Assembly (NCBI RefSeq): GCF_004359985.1
Contig: NZ_SMRO01000002.1
Location: 558,001-622,000 of the forward strand
Reading direction: 5' to 3'
DNA: 64,000 bases
From: Paraburkholderia flava
Lineage (GTDB): Bacteria; Pseudomonadota; Gammaproteobacteria; Burkholderiales; Burkholderiaceae
Below are positions 51,370-60,840 of the stretch, piece after piece. Within the stretch, counting starts at the first letter, position 1. The number at the start of each line of letters is the position of its first letter. A program made the position numbers and the translations under genes. A model generated the notes under the pieces. The model did not search any database and had not been told where the DNA came from. It worked only from the letters and a program-made list of their open reading frames with translations.

Positions 51370-51875
51370 ATACCGCCATGACCCACACAATCGACACCGC
51401 CCCGACTCTCGCGCACGACGCGTTTCCGCCGATCGAGGCGATCCTGCCGCATCGCGGGACGATGCTGTTGCTAGACCGCGTCAGCGCCTGCAGCAACGAA
51501 CAGCTGACCGCGCACGCGACGGTGAATCCGGCAGCGTGGTACGTCGACGCCGACGGCGCGATGCCCGCATGGATCGGCATCGAACTGATGGCGCAGGCGA
51601 TTGCCGCGCACGTGGGCCTGCTCGCGATGCGTGCGGGTGGCCGCGCGCGCCCCGGCGTGCTGCTCGGTTCGCGAAGCTACGTGGCCGTGCTGCCCGCGTT
51701 CGCCCGCGACGCGCAACTGCGCATCGACGCGCAGGAACTGCTGCGCAGCGAGGCGGGTCATGGCGCGTACGAATGCACGATCAGTTGCGATGGCGTGCGC
51801 TGTGCCGAAGCGGTGATCAAGGTGTACCAGCCGCCCGATTTCCAGACATTCATCGAAGGGAGTTTCAGTTCATGA
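51366..51875 (+). CDS. apeP: 3-hydroxyacyl-ACP dehydratase, hot-dog fold (ApeP-like)
   Basis: This 169-aa dehydratase contains AILPHRGTMLLLDRVSAC (about residues 25-42), the ApeP/FabZ-type start. GAMPAWIGIELMAQAIAAHVG follows (about 64-84), the helix carrying the catalytic acid. With the fused ApeI-like domain it gives two dehydratases in the cluster, as in E. coli. It acts after the ketoreductase to form conjugated double bonds. Both neighbours overlap by ATGA. Confidence 0.91.
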   Translation: MNTAMTHTIDTAPTLAHDAFPPIEAILPHRGTMLLLDRVSACSNEQLTAHATVNPAAWYVDADGAMPAWIGIELMAQAIAAHVGLLAMRAGGRARPGVLLGSRSYVAVLPAFARDAQLRIDAQELLRSEAGHGAYECTISCDGVRCAEAVIKVYQPPDFQTFIEGSFSS

Positions 51876-52597
51876 GCCGGCGTGTTCTCGTTACCGGGGC
51901 CAGCCGCGGCATTGGCCGCGCCATTGCCTACCAGCTCGCTGCCGACGGCTTCGTGGTGTCGGTGCATTGCCGCACCGGTCGCGCCGAAGCCGAAGCGGTC
52001 ACGGCCGGCATTGCCGCGCAGGGCGGCACCGCGCGCGTGCTGCAGTTCGACGTGCGCGATCGCGTCGCGTGCCGCACGGTCCTCGAAGCGGATGTCGCCG
52101 AGCACGGCGCCTACTACGGCATCGTGTGCAGCGCGGGCGTGACGCGCGATGCCGCGTTTCCCGCGCTCACCGACGAAGACTGGGACATCGTGATCGAAAC
52201 CGGGCTCGACTCGTTCTACAACGTCGTCCATCCGCTGACGATGCCGATGGTGCGCGCGCGCAACGGCGGCCGGATCGTCACGATCGCATCGGTGTCCGGC
52301 GTGATGGGCAATCGCGGCCAGGTGAACTACAGCGCGGCGAAGGCCGGGCTGATCGGTGCGACGAAAGCGCTGTCGGTCGAACTCGCGACGCGCGGGATCA
52401 CCGTGAACTGCGTCGCGCCTGGGCTGATCGATACGGGCATGCTCGAATCGGTGCCGCTCGAACACGCGCTGAAGATGGTGCCGATGAACCGCGTGGGGCA
52501 GCCGGTCGAAGTCGCATCGGTGGTGAGTTTTCTGATGTCGGATGCCGCGTCGTACGTGACGCGGCAGGTGATCGGCGTGAACGGCGGGATGGTCTGA
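51872..52597 (+). CDS. apeQ: 3-ketoacyl-ACP reductase (FabG-like)
   Basis: This 241-aa SDR has TGASRGIG at residues 8-15, NAG replaced by CSAGV, and the catalytic Tyr153 and Lys157 (NYSAAKAG). It ends with the FabG-typical ITVNCVAPGLIDTGM and GQVIGVNGGM-like tail. It reduces the 3-keto group of each new unit on the ACP. It overlaps the dehydratase by 4 nt, and the next ketosynthase starts 1 nt after its stop. Confidence 0.94.
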   Translation: MSRRVLVTGASRGIGRAIAYQLAADGFVVSVHCRTGRAEAEAVTAGIAAQGGTARVLQFDVRDRVACRTVLEADVAEHGAYYGIVCSAGVTRDAAFPALTDEDWDIVIETGLDSFYNVVHPLTMPMVRARNGGRIVTIASVSGVMGNRGQVNYSAAKAGLIGATKALSVELATRGITVNCVAPGLIDTGMLESVPLEHALKMVPMNRVGQPVEVASVVSFLMSDAASYVTRQVIGVNGGMV

Positions 52598-52598
52598 C

Positions 52599-53825
52599 AT
52601 GAAGCGTGTCGTCATAACCGGCATGGGCGGGGTCACGGCGTTCGGGAATCGCTGGGACGAGATCGAAGCACGCTTGCGCAGCGGTCGCAACGCGGTGCGG
52701 CGCATGAGCGAGTGGGATTACTTCACGTCGCTGCATACGCGGCTTGCGTGTCCGTTGCCGGGGTTTGTCGCGCCAGTCGACTATCCGCGCAAGAAGACGC
52801 GTTCGATGGGGCCTGTGTCGATGTACGCGGTACGCGCGAGCGAACTCGCGCTAGAAGACGCTGGCCTGGCCGACGACCTGTCGATTCGCGACGGCCGCAT
52901 GGGCGTCGCCTACGGTTCGTCGTCGGGATCGGTCGCGCCGATCCGCGCATTCGGCACGATGCTCGAAACGGGCTCGATGAGCGACGTCACGTCGAACAGC
53001 TACGTGCAGATGATGCCGCACACCACGGCCGTCAACGTGAGCCTGTTCTGGGATCTGAAGGGGCGCATCGTCCCGACGTCGTGTGCGTGCGCGTCGGGCA
53101 GTCAGGCGATCGGCTACGCGTACGAAACGATTGCGATGGGCCGCCAGCAACTGATGCTCGCAGGCGGCGCAGAGGAACTGTCGGGACCGGCCGTCGCCGT
53201 GTTCGACACGCTGTATGCGACCAGTACCCGCAACGACGAACCGCATCTGACGCCGCGTCCATTCGACGCGAAGCGCGACGGCCTCGTCGTCGGCGAGGGG
53301 GCCGCGACACTCGTGCTCGAAGAGTACGAGCATGCGGTCGCGCGCGGCGCGCGGATTCACGCGGAGATCGTCGGTTTCGGCTGCAATTCGGACGGCGCGC
53401 ACATGACGCAGCCGACCGCCGAAACGATGGCGCTCGCAATGCGTCTCGCGCTCGACGACGCCAAACTTCCCGCCGATGCGATCGCGTACGTGAATGCGCA
53501 CGGCACGTCGACCGATCGCGGCGATATCGCGGAGAGCCAGGCGACGGCGCAGGTCTTCGGCGAACGGATGCCGATCAGTTCGCTGAAGAGCTACGTCGGC
53601 CACACGCTCGGCGCGTGCGGCGCGCTCGAGGCCTGGTGGACGATCGAGATGATGAAGCACAACTGGTACGCGCCGACGCTGAACCTGACCGACGTCGATC
53701 CGGCCTGCGCGCCGCTCGACTATATCGTCGGTACAGGCCGCGAGATCGACGCGGAGTACGTGATGAGCAACAACTTCGCGTTCGGCGGAATCAATACGTC
53801 GCTTGTGTTCAGGCGCGCCCGATGA
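52599..53825 (+). CDS. apeR: Beta-ketoacyl-ACP synthase (ApeR-like, FabF type)
   Basis: This 408-aa ketosynthase has catalytic Cys164 in SCACASGSQ, His in NAHGTSTDRGD and His in GHTLGACGA, all intact. It ends in NNFAFGGINTS. In E. coli ApeR is the second, homodimeric ketosynthase, thought to perform the first condensation on the aryl starter. Its ATG follows the ketoreductase stop by 1 nt, and it overlaps the third ketosynthase by 4 nt. Confidence 0.92.
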   Translation: MKRVVITGMGGVTAFGNRWDEIEARLRSGRNAVRRMSEWDYFTSLHTRLACPLPGFVAPVDYPRKKTRSMGPVSMYAVRASELALEDAGLADDLSIRDGRMGVAYGSSSGSVAPIRAFGTMLETGSMSDVTSNSYVQMMPHTTAVNVSLFWDLKGRIVPTSCACASGSQAIGYAYETIAMGRQQLMLAGGAEELSGPAVAVFDTLYATSTRNDEPHLTPRPFDAKRDGLVVGEGAATLVLEEYEHAVARGARIHAEIVGFGCNSDGAHMTQPTAETMALAMRLALDDAKLPADAIAYVNAHGTSTDRGDIAESQATAQVFGERMPISSLKSYVGHTLGACGALEAWWTIEMMKHNWYAPTLNLTDVDPACAPLDYIVGTGREIDAEYVMSNNFAFGGINTSLVFRRAR

Positions 53826-55060
53826 GCGGCGAGGCAATGCAGCGGACGCGGGTGGTGGTCACGGGCATGGGCATCGTGTCGTGTCTCGGCAATACGCTCG
53901 ACGGCGTGTCGGCCGCGCTGCGCGACGGGCACAGCGGTGTGTCGCGGGTCGATGCGTGGCGCGAGCGCGGTTTCGGCACCCAGGTCGCGGGCGTCGCCTC
54001 GGTCGACGGGGCGGTGCCGTTCGACCGCCGCTTCGAGCGCTTCATGGGCGATACCGCACGCTTCGCGTGCCATGCGGCGCGCAGTGCGATCGCCGATGCC
54101 GGGCTCGATGCGGCGACGCTGCGCACGCCGCGCGTGGGTGCGGTGATCGGTTCGGGCGTCGGCACGATGTCGACCTACGACGCGTCGATGGCGATCGCTC
54201 ATGCGCGCGGCGTCGACAGGGTGCCGCCGTATACCGTGCCGCAGGCGATGAGCAGCACCGCGTCGGCGAACGTCGCGCAGGTGTTCGGACTCGAGGGCGT
54301 CAGCTATTCGCCGTCGTCCGCGTGCACGACGTCGGCGCTCGCGATCGGCCAGGCGATGCAACTGATCCAGAGCGGCCGGCAAACGATCGTACTGGCCGGC
54401 GGCAGCGAAGCACTGCACGACAACATGACGCTGATGTTCGACGCGATGGGCGCATTGTCGCGGCGTTTCAACGACACGCCGCAGCGTGCATCGCGTCCGT
54501 ACGACACCGCACGCGACGGTTTTGTGATCGCGTCGGGCGGCGGCGTGTTGATGCTCGAAGCGCTCGATCACGCGCTCGCACGCGGCGCGCGGATCTACGC
54601 GGAACTCGCGGGCTTCGGCGAGGGCACCGACGGCGCCGGCATGGTGACGCCGCGCGCATCCGGCATTGCGCGCGCGCTGCGCGGCGCACTCGACGAAGCG
54701 GGTGTGCGGCCCGACTACATCAACGCGCACGGCCCGTCGACGCCGCTCGGCGACGTCGAAGAACTGCGCGCATTCACCGACGTATTCGGCGCGGACGTCC
54801 CGCCGTTTTCGTCGACGAAGGGGCTCACCGGTCATCCGCTCGGTGCGTGCGGTGTGCACGAGGCGATCTATACGCTGCTGATGATGCGCGACGGTTTCGT
54901 CGCGGGGAATACGGCGATCGACAACCCGGATCCGCTGCTCGACGGAATGCCGCTCGTGCGGCGTACGCACGACGCGACGCTTGCAGCGGCGATGTCGGTG
55001 TCGTTCGGCTTCGGCGGCAGCTGCGCGAGTCTGATGTTCCGTGCATGGCCGCATGGATGA
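53822..55060 (+). CDS. Additional beta-ketoacyl-ACP synthase (FabB/FabF type)
   Basis: In this 412-aa ketosynthase the Cys168 (SACTTS), His in NAHGPSTPLGD and His in GHPLGACG triad is complete. SACTTSALAIGQA and 'MSSTASANVAQVFGLEG' are FabB-like. It is distinct from the preceding ketosynthase and extra compared with E. coli ape, which has apeO, apeC and apeR only. It might condense a different chain length or supply the lipid part. It overlaps apeR by ATGA. A frame reading back to 52712 is antisense-like noise inside apeR. Confidence 0.91.
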   Translation: MSGEAMQRTRVVVTGMGIVSCLGNTLDGVSAALRDGHSGVSRVDAWRERGFGTQVAGVASVDGAVPFDRRFERFMGDTARFACHAARSAIADAGLDAATLRTPRVGAVIGSGVGTMSTYDASMAIAHARGVDRVPPYTVPQAMSSTASANVAQVFGLEGVSYSPSSACTTSALAIGQAMQLIQSGRQTIVLAGGSEALHDNMTLMFDAMGALSRRFNDTPQRASRPYDTARDGFVIASGGGVLMLEALDHALARGARIYAELAGFGEGTDGAGMVTPRASGIARALRGALDEAGVRPDYINAHGPSTPLGDVEELRAFTDVFGADVPPFSSTKGLTGHPLGACGVHEAIYTLLMMRDGFVAGNTAIDNPDPLLDGMPLVRRTHDATLAAAMSVSFGFGGSCASLMFRAWPHG

Positions 55061-55121
55061 AATCACGTAGTAGAGACAACACAACCATCACAACGCAGTG
55101 ATCACAACGAGGAAAACGACC

Positions 55122-55565
55122 ATGAAAATCCGCTACGCAACCGGGGCACTCGCCATCGCCACCATCGCCGCTGTCACGCTGACCGGCTGCGCGACCAATG
55201 TACGCTCGCTGCCGCTCGGCACCGCGCTTGCGCAACCGACCGGCGGCGACTCGGTGCAGCTCTATTTCGGTTCGCAGTCGCACCCGGCCGTGAAGACGCA
55301 GCTCGGCGAAGTGTCCGCATCGGCGCGTCTCGCGCGCAAGACCGACGGAGAAAAAGAATCGTGCGACGCAACGCTCGCGGATGCGCTCGCGCATCTGCGC
55401 GGCGACGCGCGTAGCCGCCACGGCAACGCGGTCATCAACATCCGCACCAGCTTCCATTCGACTGAAACCGCCGCGCCCGACACGTTCACGTGCGGCGTAA
55501 GCGGCAGCGCCGCGGCGCTGCACGTGCGCGGCGACGTCGTCGTGCTCGACAACGGCCAGCAATAA
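55122..55565 (+). CDS. Envelope lipoprotein of the aryl polyene cluster (147 aa), paralogue 1
   Basis: This 147-aa protein has a lipobox (VTLTGC, Cys23). The mature part has 'DSVQLYFGSQSHPAVKTQLGEV', two conserved cysteines (CDATLADAL and FTCGVSG), and HGNAVINIRTSFHS, which resembles small heavy-metal/YbjQ-like envelope proteins. It shares its framework with the next gene, which has the same length. It follows the ketosynthase by 61 nt and precedes its paralogue by 11 nt. Role unknown; possibly an outer-membrane partner for the polyene. Confidence 0.84.
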   Translation: MKIRYATGALAIATIAAVTLTGCATNVRSLPLGTALAQPTGGDSVQLYFGSQSHPAVKTQLGEVSASARLARKTDGEKESCDATLADALAHLRGDARSRHGNAVINIRTSFHSTETAAPDTFTCGVSGSAAALHVRGDVVVLDNGQQ

Positions 55566-55576
55566 GGGGAACCGGG

Positions 55577-56020
55577 ATGCGACATCAACTGATCCGTATT
55601 GCGCTGCTTTCCGCAGTCTGTTCGTTCGCCGCGACGCATGCGTTCGCGCGCGACTCGATCGCCAGCTATCCGGTCGACGCTGCGCTGCATAGCGAGCCCG
55701 GCAAGGTCGGCGACGACGTGGCGCTGTACTTCGCGGGGCAGTCGCATCCCGCTGTCGCGCAGTCGCTCGGCGAGGTCGCAACGAACAGGAAGACCAACGC
55801 GTTCGGCAAGAGCGATGCCGACGCGTGCCAGCATGTGTTCCTGTCGGCGGTGATCGCGCTGCAGGACAGCGCGCGCAAGCAGGGCGCCAACGCGGTGATC
55901 AACATCAAGAGCAACTACCACAACGAGGAGCGCGCGAGCGCGACCGAGTTTATGTGTGGTGCGGGTGCGATGGTCGCGGGCGTTGCGTTGAAGGGCGAAG
56001 TCGTGAAGCTGCGGAAGTGA
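55577..56020 (+). CDS. Exported protein of the aryl polyene cluster (147 aa), paralogue 2
   Basis: This 147-aa protein has a cleavable signal peptide (about residues 1-24, AFA-RD) but no lipobox. The mature region repeats the layout of paralogue 1: VALYFAGQSHPAVAQSLGEV, CQHVFLSAVIALQDSARKQGANAVINIKSNYH, and a second cysteine near FMCGAGA. The two cysteines probably form a disulfide. It is the last gene on this strand before the convergent methyltransferase, 42 nt away. Function unknown. Confidence 0.84.
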   Translation: MRHQLIRIALLSAVCSFAATHAFARDSIASYPVDAALHSEPGKVGDDVALYFAGQSHPAVAQSLGEVATNRKTNAFGKSDADACQHVFLSAVIALQDSARKQGANAVINIKSNYHNEERASATEFMCGAGAMVAGVALKGEVVKLRK

Positions 56021-56062
56021 GGCGTGACACGTGCTGCGTGAAGCTACGCAGCACGCGGTGGA

Positions 56063-56797
56063 TCAGACGGCTTTCACTGCCGCCACGTTGACCAGCGTTT
56101 CGCGGCGCTTGCCCGGTTTCGGTCGGTACAGACCGAGCCGTTCGAGCAGCCCGAAGTCCTTCGCGCGGCTCCACCACAGGTAGGGCAGCGATACGTTGTG
56201 CGGAGCGAACACGAAGCCGGCTTCGCGGATCATCTGCAGGTAGCCGTCGGCGCTTTTCTGCACGTGCATCGGATGGCGGAACAGCAGCCGGATCACCCAC
56301 GACTTGATGTACGCATCGGTCGATTCGGCGAACAGCAGCACGCCGCCCGGTTTCAGCACGCGACGGAATTCGGCAAGTGCGCGCTCCTGCTCGACGAGGT
56401 GGTGGAACGTTTGATGGCAGAACACGATGTCCGCGCTGGCGTCGGGCAACGGCAGGTTCGCGCAGTCGCCGTGCAGTAGTTCGACGTCGGCGGGCGCGGC
56501 CGGCTCGGCGCGCAGACGGGCTGCGGCCTGTCTGGCGAGCGCGAGCGACGGTTCATGAAAGTCGATGCCGACGATGCGCCGCGGCCGGAATGCGCGGGCC
56601 AGCAGATGGAACGAGATGCCCTGGCCGCAGCCGACATCGACGATCGTGGGGGCATCGGGTGGCGTATCGACGAGCTTTTTGAGGTCGTCGATCGCGACGC
56701 GCAGGACGTGGTGCTCCCACGTATGAGTACGCAGGAACCAGATGCCGAAGGCCGTTTCCGGCACGTACGGCACACTGGAAGTTTCGGATGGCGACAC
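56063..56797 (-). CDS. Class I SAM-dependent methyltransferase, aryl polyene cluster
   Basis: The 244-aa product starts at GTG (56797) with GGGGAAA 6 nt upstream. SAM-binding motif I is IVDVGCGQGISF (about residues 52-63), then VGIDFHEPSL and LLHGDCANLPLPDASADIVFCHQTFHHL. The last block is typical of small-molecule/UbiE-type methyltransferases. E. coli and flexirubin aryl polyenes carry ring methyl groups, so this may methylate the phenol. It is on the opposite strand to the operon and divergent from the halogenase-like gene (109 nt). Confidence 0.86.
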   Translation of the reverse strand: MSPSETSSVPYVPETAFGIWFLRTHTWEHHVLRVAIDDLKKLVDTPPDAPTIVDVGCGQGISFHLLARAFRPRRIVGIDFHEPSLALARQAAARLRAEPAAPADVELLHGDCANLPLPDASADIVFCHQTFHHLVEQERALAEFRRVLKPGGVLLFAESTDAYIKSWVIRLLFRHPMHVQKSADGYLQMIREAGFVFAPHNVSLPYLWWSRAKDFGLLERLGLYRPKPGKRRETLVNVAAVKAV

Positions 56798-56906
56798 GTG
56801 ATTTCCCCGGTGAATGCACGGCCTCGCCTGGGCGAGTGCCCGTCATTGTAAAGGCAACCTGCGCGCGCGAGTACGCGTGCGCGCTGTCGGCATGGCGCCG
56901 CCACGC

Positions 56907-58190
56907 ATGACAGATAACGAAGTGCAACGAAGCGAGGAAGAGTTGAACGGATTATCTACATCCCAGGGCGCGACCGTCGACGTCGCGATCATCGGTGCGG
57001 GCCCCTCCGGCGCGGTCGCGGCTGCGATGCTGCGGCGTGCCGGTCACTCGGTGTTGGTGCTCGAGCGACAGCATTTCCCGCGTTTCTCGATCGGCGAGAG
57101 CCTGCTGCCGCAGAGCATGACGTATCTCGAGGAGGCCGGCATGCTGCAGGCCGTGGTCGAAGCCGGTTTCCAGTACAAGAACGGCGCGCACTTTATCCGC
57201 GACGGCGTCGAGTCGTCGTTCGATTTCCGCGACAAGCACACGCCGGGTTGGGGTACGACGTATCAGGTGGAGCGCGCGGTGTTCGACGATCTGCTGATCC
57301 GCTGTGCGGCGGAGCAGGGCGCGGAGGTGCGTTTCGGCCACACGGTGCGCGCGATGCAGACCGGCGATGCGCCGACGCTTGAAGTCGAAGACGAAGCCGG
57401 CACGACGTACCGGGTCGACGCGCGCTTCGTGCTCGACGCGAGCGGCTTCGGCCGGGTGCTGCCGCGCCTGCTGAATCTCGAGGCGCCGACGCGGATGCCG
57501 GCACGCGCCGCGCTCTTCACGCATGTGCACGACGCGCTGCCGGCGGGTTCGACCGACCGCAACAAGATCAGCATTGCCGTGCATCCGCAGCGGCGCGACA
57601 TCTGGTACTGGATGATTCCGCTCGCGGGCGGACGATCTTCGGTGGGTTGTGTCGGCGATGCGGAATTTTTTGACGCGCCCGAAGGCGGGCACGATGCGCT
57701 GTTGCGCGGCCTGATCAATCAGGAGCCGACGCTAGGCAAGCTGATCGGCGCGGCGCCGTTCATGATGCCGGTGCGGCAGATCGGCGGCTATGCGTCGAAT
57801 GTCGAGCGTCTGCACGGACCGGGCTATGCGCTGCTCGGCAACGCGGGCGAGTTTCTCGATCCGGTGTTCTCGTCGGGGGTGACGATCGCGCTGCGTTCGG
57901 CACATCTCGCGACGCGCGTCGTCTCGCGTCTGCTGCGTGGAGAGGCGGTGGACTGGCAGGCCGATTACGATGTGCCGCTGCGCAAGGGTATCGATGCGTT
58001 CCGTGCGTTCGTCGACCGCTGGTACACCGGCGAGCTGCAGGACATCGTCTTCTATCAGAACCAGACGCCGGCGATCCGCCGGATGATCAGCGCGGTGCTC
58101 GCGGGTTATGCGTGGGATGAGACGAATCCGTACGTCGCGGATCCTGTGCGTCGACTCAATGCGCTGCACGAGGTGTGTGTGCAGGGGTGA
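56907..58190 (+). CDS. Flavin-dependent halogenase-like enzyme, aryl polyene cluster
   Basis: The 427-aa FAD enzyme begins with an FAD-binding GAGPSG (residues 30-35). It also has both halogenase signatures: W-x-W-x-I-P as WYWMIP (233-238) and F-x-x-P-x-x-S-x-G as FLDPVFSSG (316-324). Xanthomonadins are brominated aryl polyenes, so ring halogenation is the natural prediction, though hydroxylases share this fold. Typical phenolic halogenases act on carrier-bound substrates. The start could be the TTG at 56943. It stands 109 nt from the divergent methyltransferase. Confidence 0.83.
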   Translation: MTDNEVQRSEEELNGLSTSQGATVDVAIIGAGPSGAVAAAMLRRAGHSVLVLERQHFPRFSIGESLLPQSMTYLEEAGMLQAVVEAGFQYKNGAHFIRDGVESSFDFRDKHTPGWGTTYQVERAVFDDLLIRCAAEQGAEVRFGHTVRAMQTGDAPTLEVEDEAGTTYRVDARFVLDASGFGRVLPRLLNLEAPTRMPARAALFTHVHDALPAGSTDRNKISIAVHPQRRDIWYWMIPLAGGRSSVGCVGDAEFFDAPEGGHDALLRGLINQEPTLGKLIGAAPFMMPVRQIGGYASNVERLHGPGYALLGNAGEFLDPVFSSGVTIALRSAHLATRVVSRLLRGEAVDWQADYDVPLRKGIDAFRAFVDRWYTGELQDIVFYQNQTPAIRRMISAVLAGYAWDETNPYVADPVRRLNALHEVCVQG

Positions 58191-58275
58191 TGTGATGCGC
58201 CGCGAGGTTCGCTTCGCGGCGCATGCGCTTCATCGTTGAGCGTTGCGTGTTACGTGTTGCTCGCGTATTGCCGCG

Positions 58276-59619
58276 TTACGCGGCGATCTTCGCCGCTCTC
58301 GCCGGATGCGCCCGCTCCCGCTGCCCATCGCGTCGATGCACGCATTCCCCCGCCGCATAGGTCGCATACACCGCGCGATCGTCGCCGAGCAGGGCCAGCG
58401 CAAACAGCAGTTCCTCCAGCGATTCCACTCGCGACGTACGGCGCGCGAGCAACGGCGTCGCCGCCGGATCGAGCACGACGAAATCCGCTTCCGAATTCGG
58501 CGCGAGCGTGCCGATCTTGTCGCCGAGATCGAGGGCCTGCGCGGCGCCCGCTGTCGCCAGCCAGAACATCCGCGTCGCAGTCAGATGATGGCCCGCGAGA
58601 CGCGCGACCTTGTGCGCTTCGTTCATCGTCTGCAGCATCGAGAACGACGTGCCGCCGCCGACGTCGGTTGCGAGTGCGACCGGCATGCCGGTTTCGCCGG
58701 CCTTGTCGAAATCGAACAGCCCGCTGCCGAGAAACAGATTCGAGGTCGGACAGTGCGCAGCGACCGTGCCGGTCTGCGCCATCCGCTTGCGGTCTTCATC
58801 GTCGAGATAAATGCAGTGGCCGTACACCGCGCGCCGACGCAGCAACCCGTAGTGATCGTAGATGTCGAGATAACTGCGATGACCGGGGAACAGGCTTTCG
58901 ACCCACTTCACTTCGTCGGTATTTTCCGCGACATGGCTCTGGATAAACACGTCCTGATGCTGCTTCGCGAGCGTGCCGCACGCTTCGAGTTGCGCTTCGG
59001 TCGACGTCGGTGCGAAGCGCGGCGTGAGCGCGTACATCTGCCGGCCTTTGTTGTGCCAGCGGCCGATCAGTTCGGCACTGTCGTCGTAGCCGGACTGCGC
59101 GGTATCGCGCAGGAACTCGGGGCAGTTGCGGTCCATCAGCACCTTGCCGGCGACCATCCGCAGGTTGCGCGCGTCGCTCTCGGTGAAGAGCGCATCCGCC
59201 GATTGCTTGTGCACCGTGCAGTAGACGAGCGCGGTCGTCGTGCCGCACGCGAGCAGTTCGTCGACGAAGAAGCGCGCAGTGTCCGCGGCCACTGCAGGAT
59301 CGGCGAAGCCGCGTTCGGTCGGGAACGTGTACGTGTCGAGCCACGGCAACAACCCAGGCGCCGGCGACGCGATCATGTCGGTCTGCGGATAGTGAATGTG
59401 CGTATCGATGAAGCCCGGCACGATCAGTTTGTCGCGCATCTCGTGGACCGTCGTGCCCGGCGCGAGCTGCTTCGACACGGCCGCATACGCGCCTGCCGCG
59501 ACGACGCGGCCGTCGTCGACGATCAGCAGACCGTCTTCGTCGAAGACCGCCGCATGGGACGATTGCGCGGGATCGCCGGTGAAGGTCAGCAGGGAAGCGC
59601 GGTAAGCCGTTTGAGTCAT
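58276..59619 (-). CDS. guaD: Guanine deaminase
   Basis: This 447-aa amidohydrolase converts guanine to xanthine. The zinc site begins with HIHYPQ (about residues 72-77). The family blocks LPWLDTYTFPTER and SHVAEN follow, then GHCIYL and ALATDVGGGTSFSML. The first block is diagnostic for guanine deaminases. It is the last gene of the xdhC-add-guaD purine group, all on the minus strand; the gap to add is 42 nt. Confidence 0.96.
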   Translation of the reverse strand: MTQTAYRASLLTFTGDPAQSSHAAVFDEDGLLIVDDGRVVAAGAYAAVSKQLAPGTTVHEMRDKLIVPGFIDTHIHYPQTDMIASPAPGLLPWLDTYTFPTERGFADPAVAADTARFFVDELLACGTTTALVYCTVHKQSADALFTESDARNLRMVAGKVLMDRNCPEFLRDTAQSGYDDSAELIGRWHNKGRQMYALTPRFAPTSTEAQLEACGTLAKQHQDVFIQSHVAENTDEVKWVESLFPGHRSYLDIYDHYGLLRRRAVYGHCIYLDDEDRKRMAQTGTVAAHCPTSNLFLGSGLFDFDKAGETGMPVALATDVGGGTSFSMLQTMNEAHKVARLAGHHLTATRMFWLATAGAAQALDLGDKIGTLAPNSEADFVVLDPAATPLLARRTSRVESLEELLFALALLGDDRAVYATYAAGECVHRRDGQRERAHPARAAKIAA

Positions 59620-59661
59620 GGGGAAAACTGTCTCTGTGATGTTGTAGGAATCTAAAACCGG

Positions 59662-60840
<1,179 letters not shown>

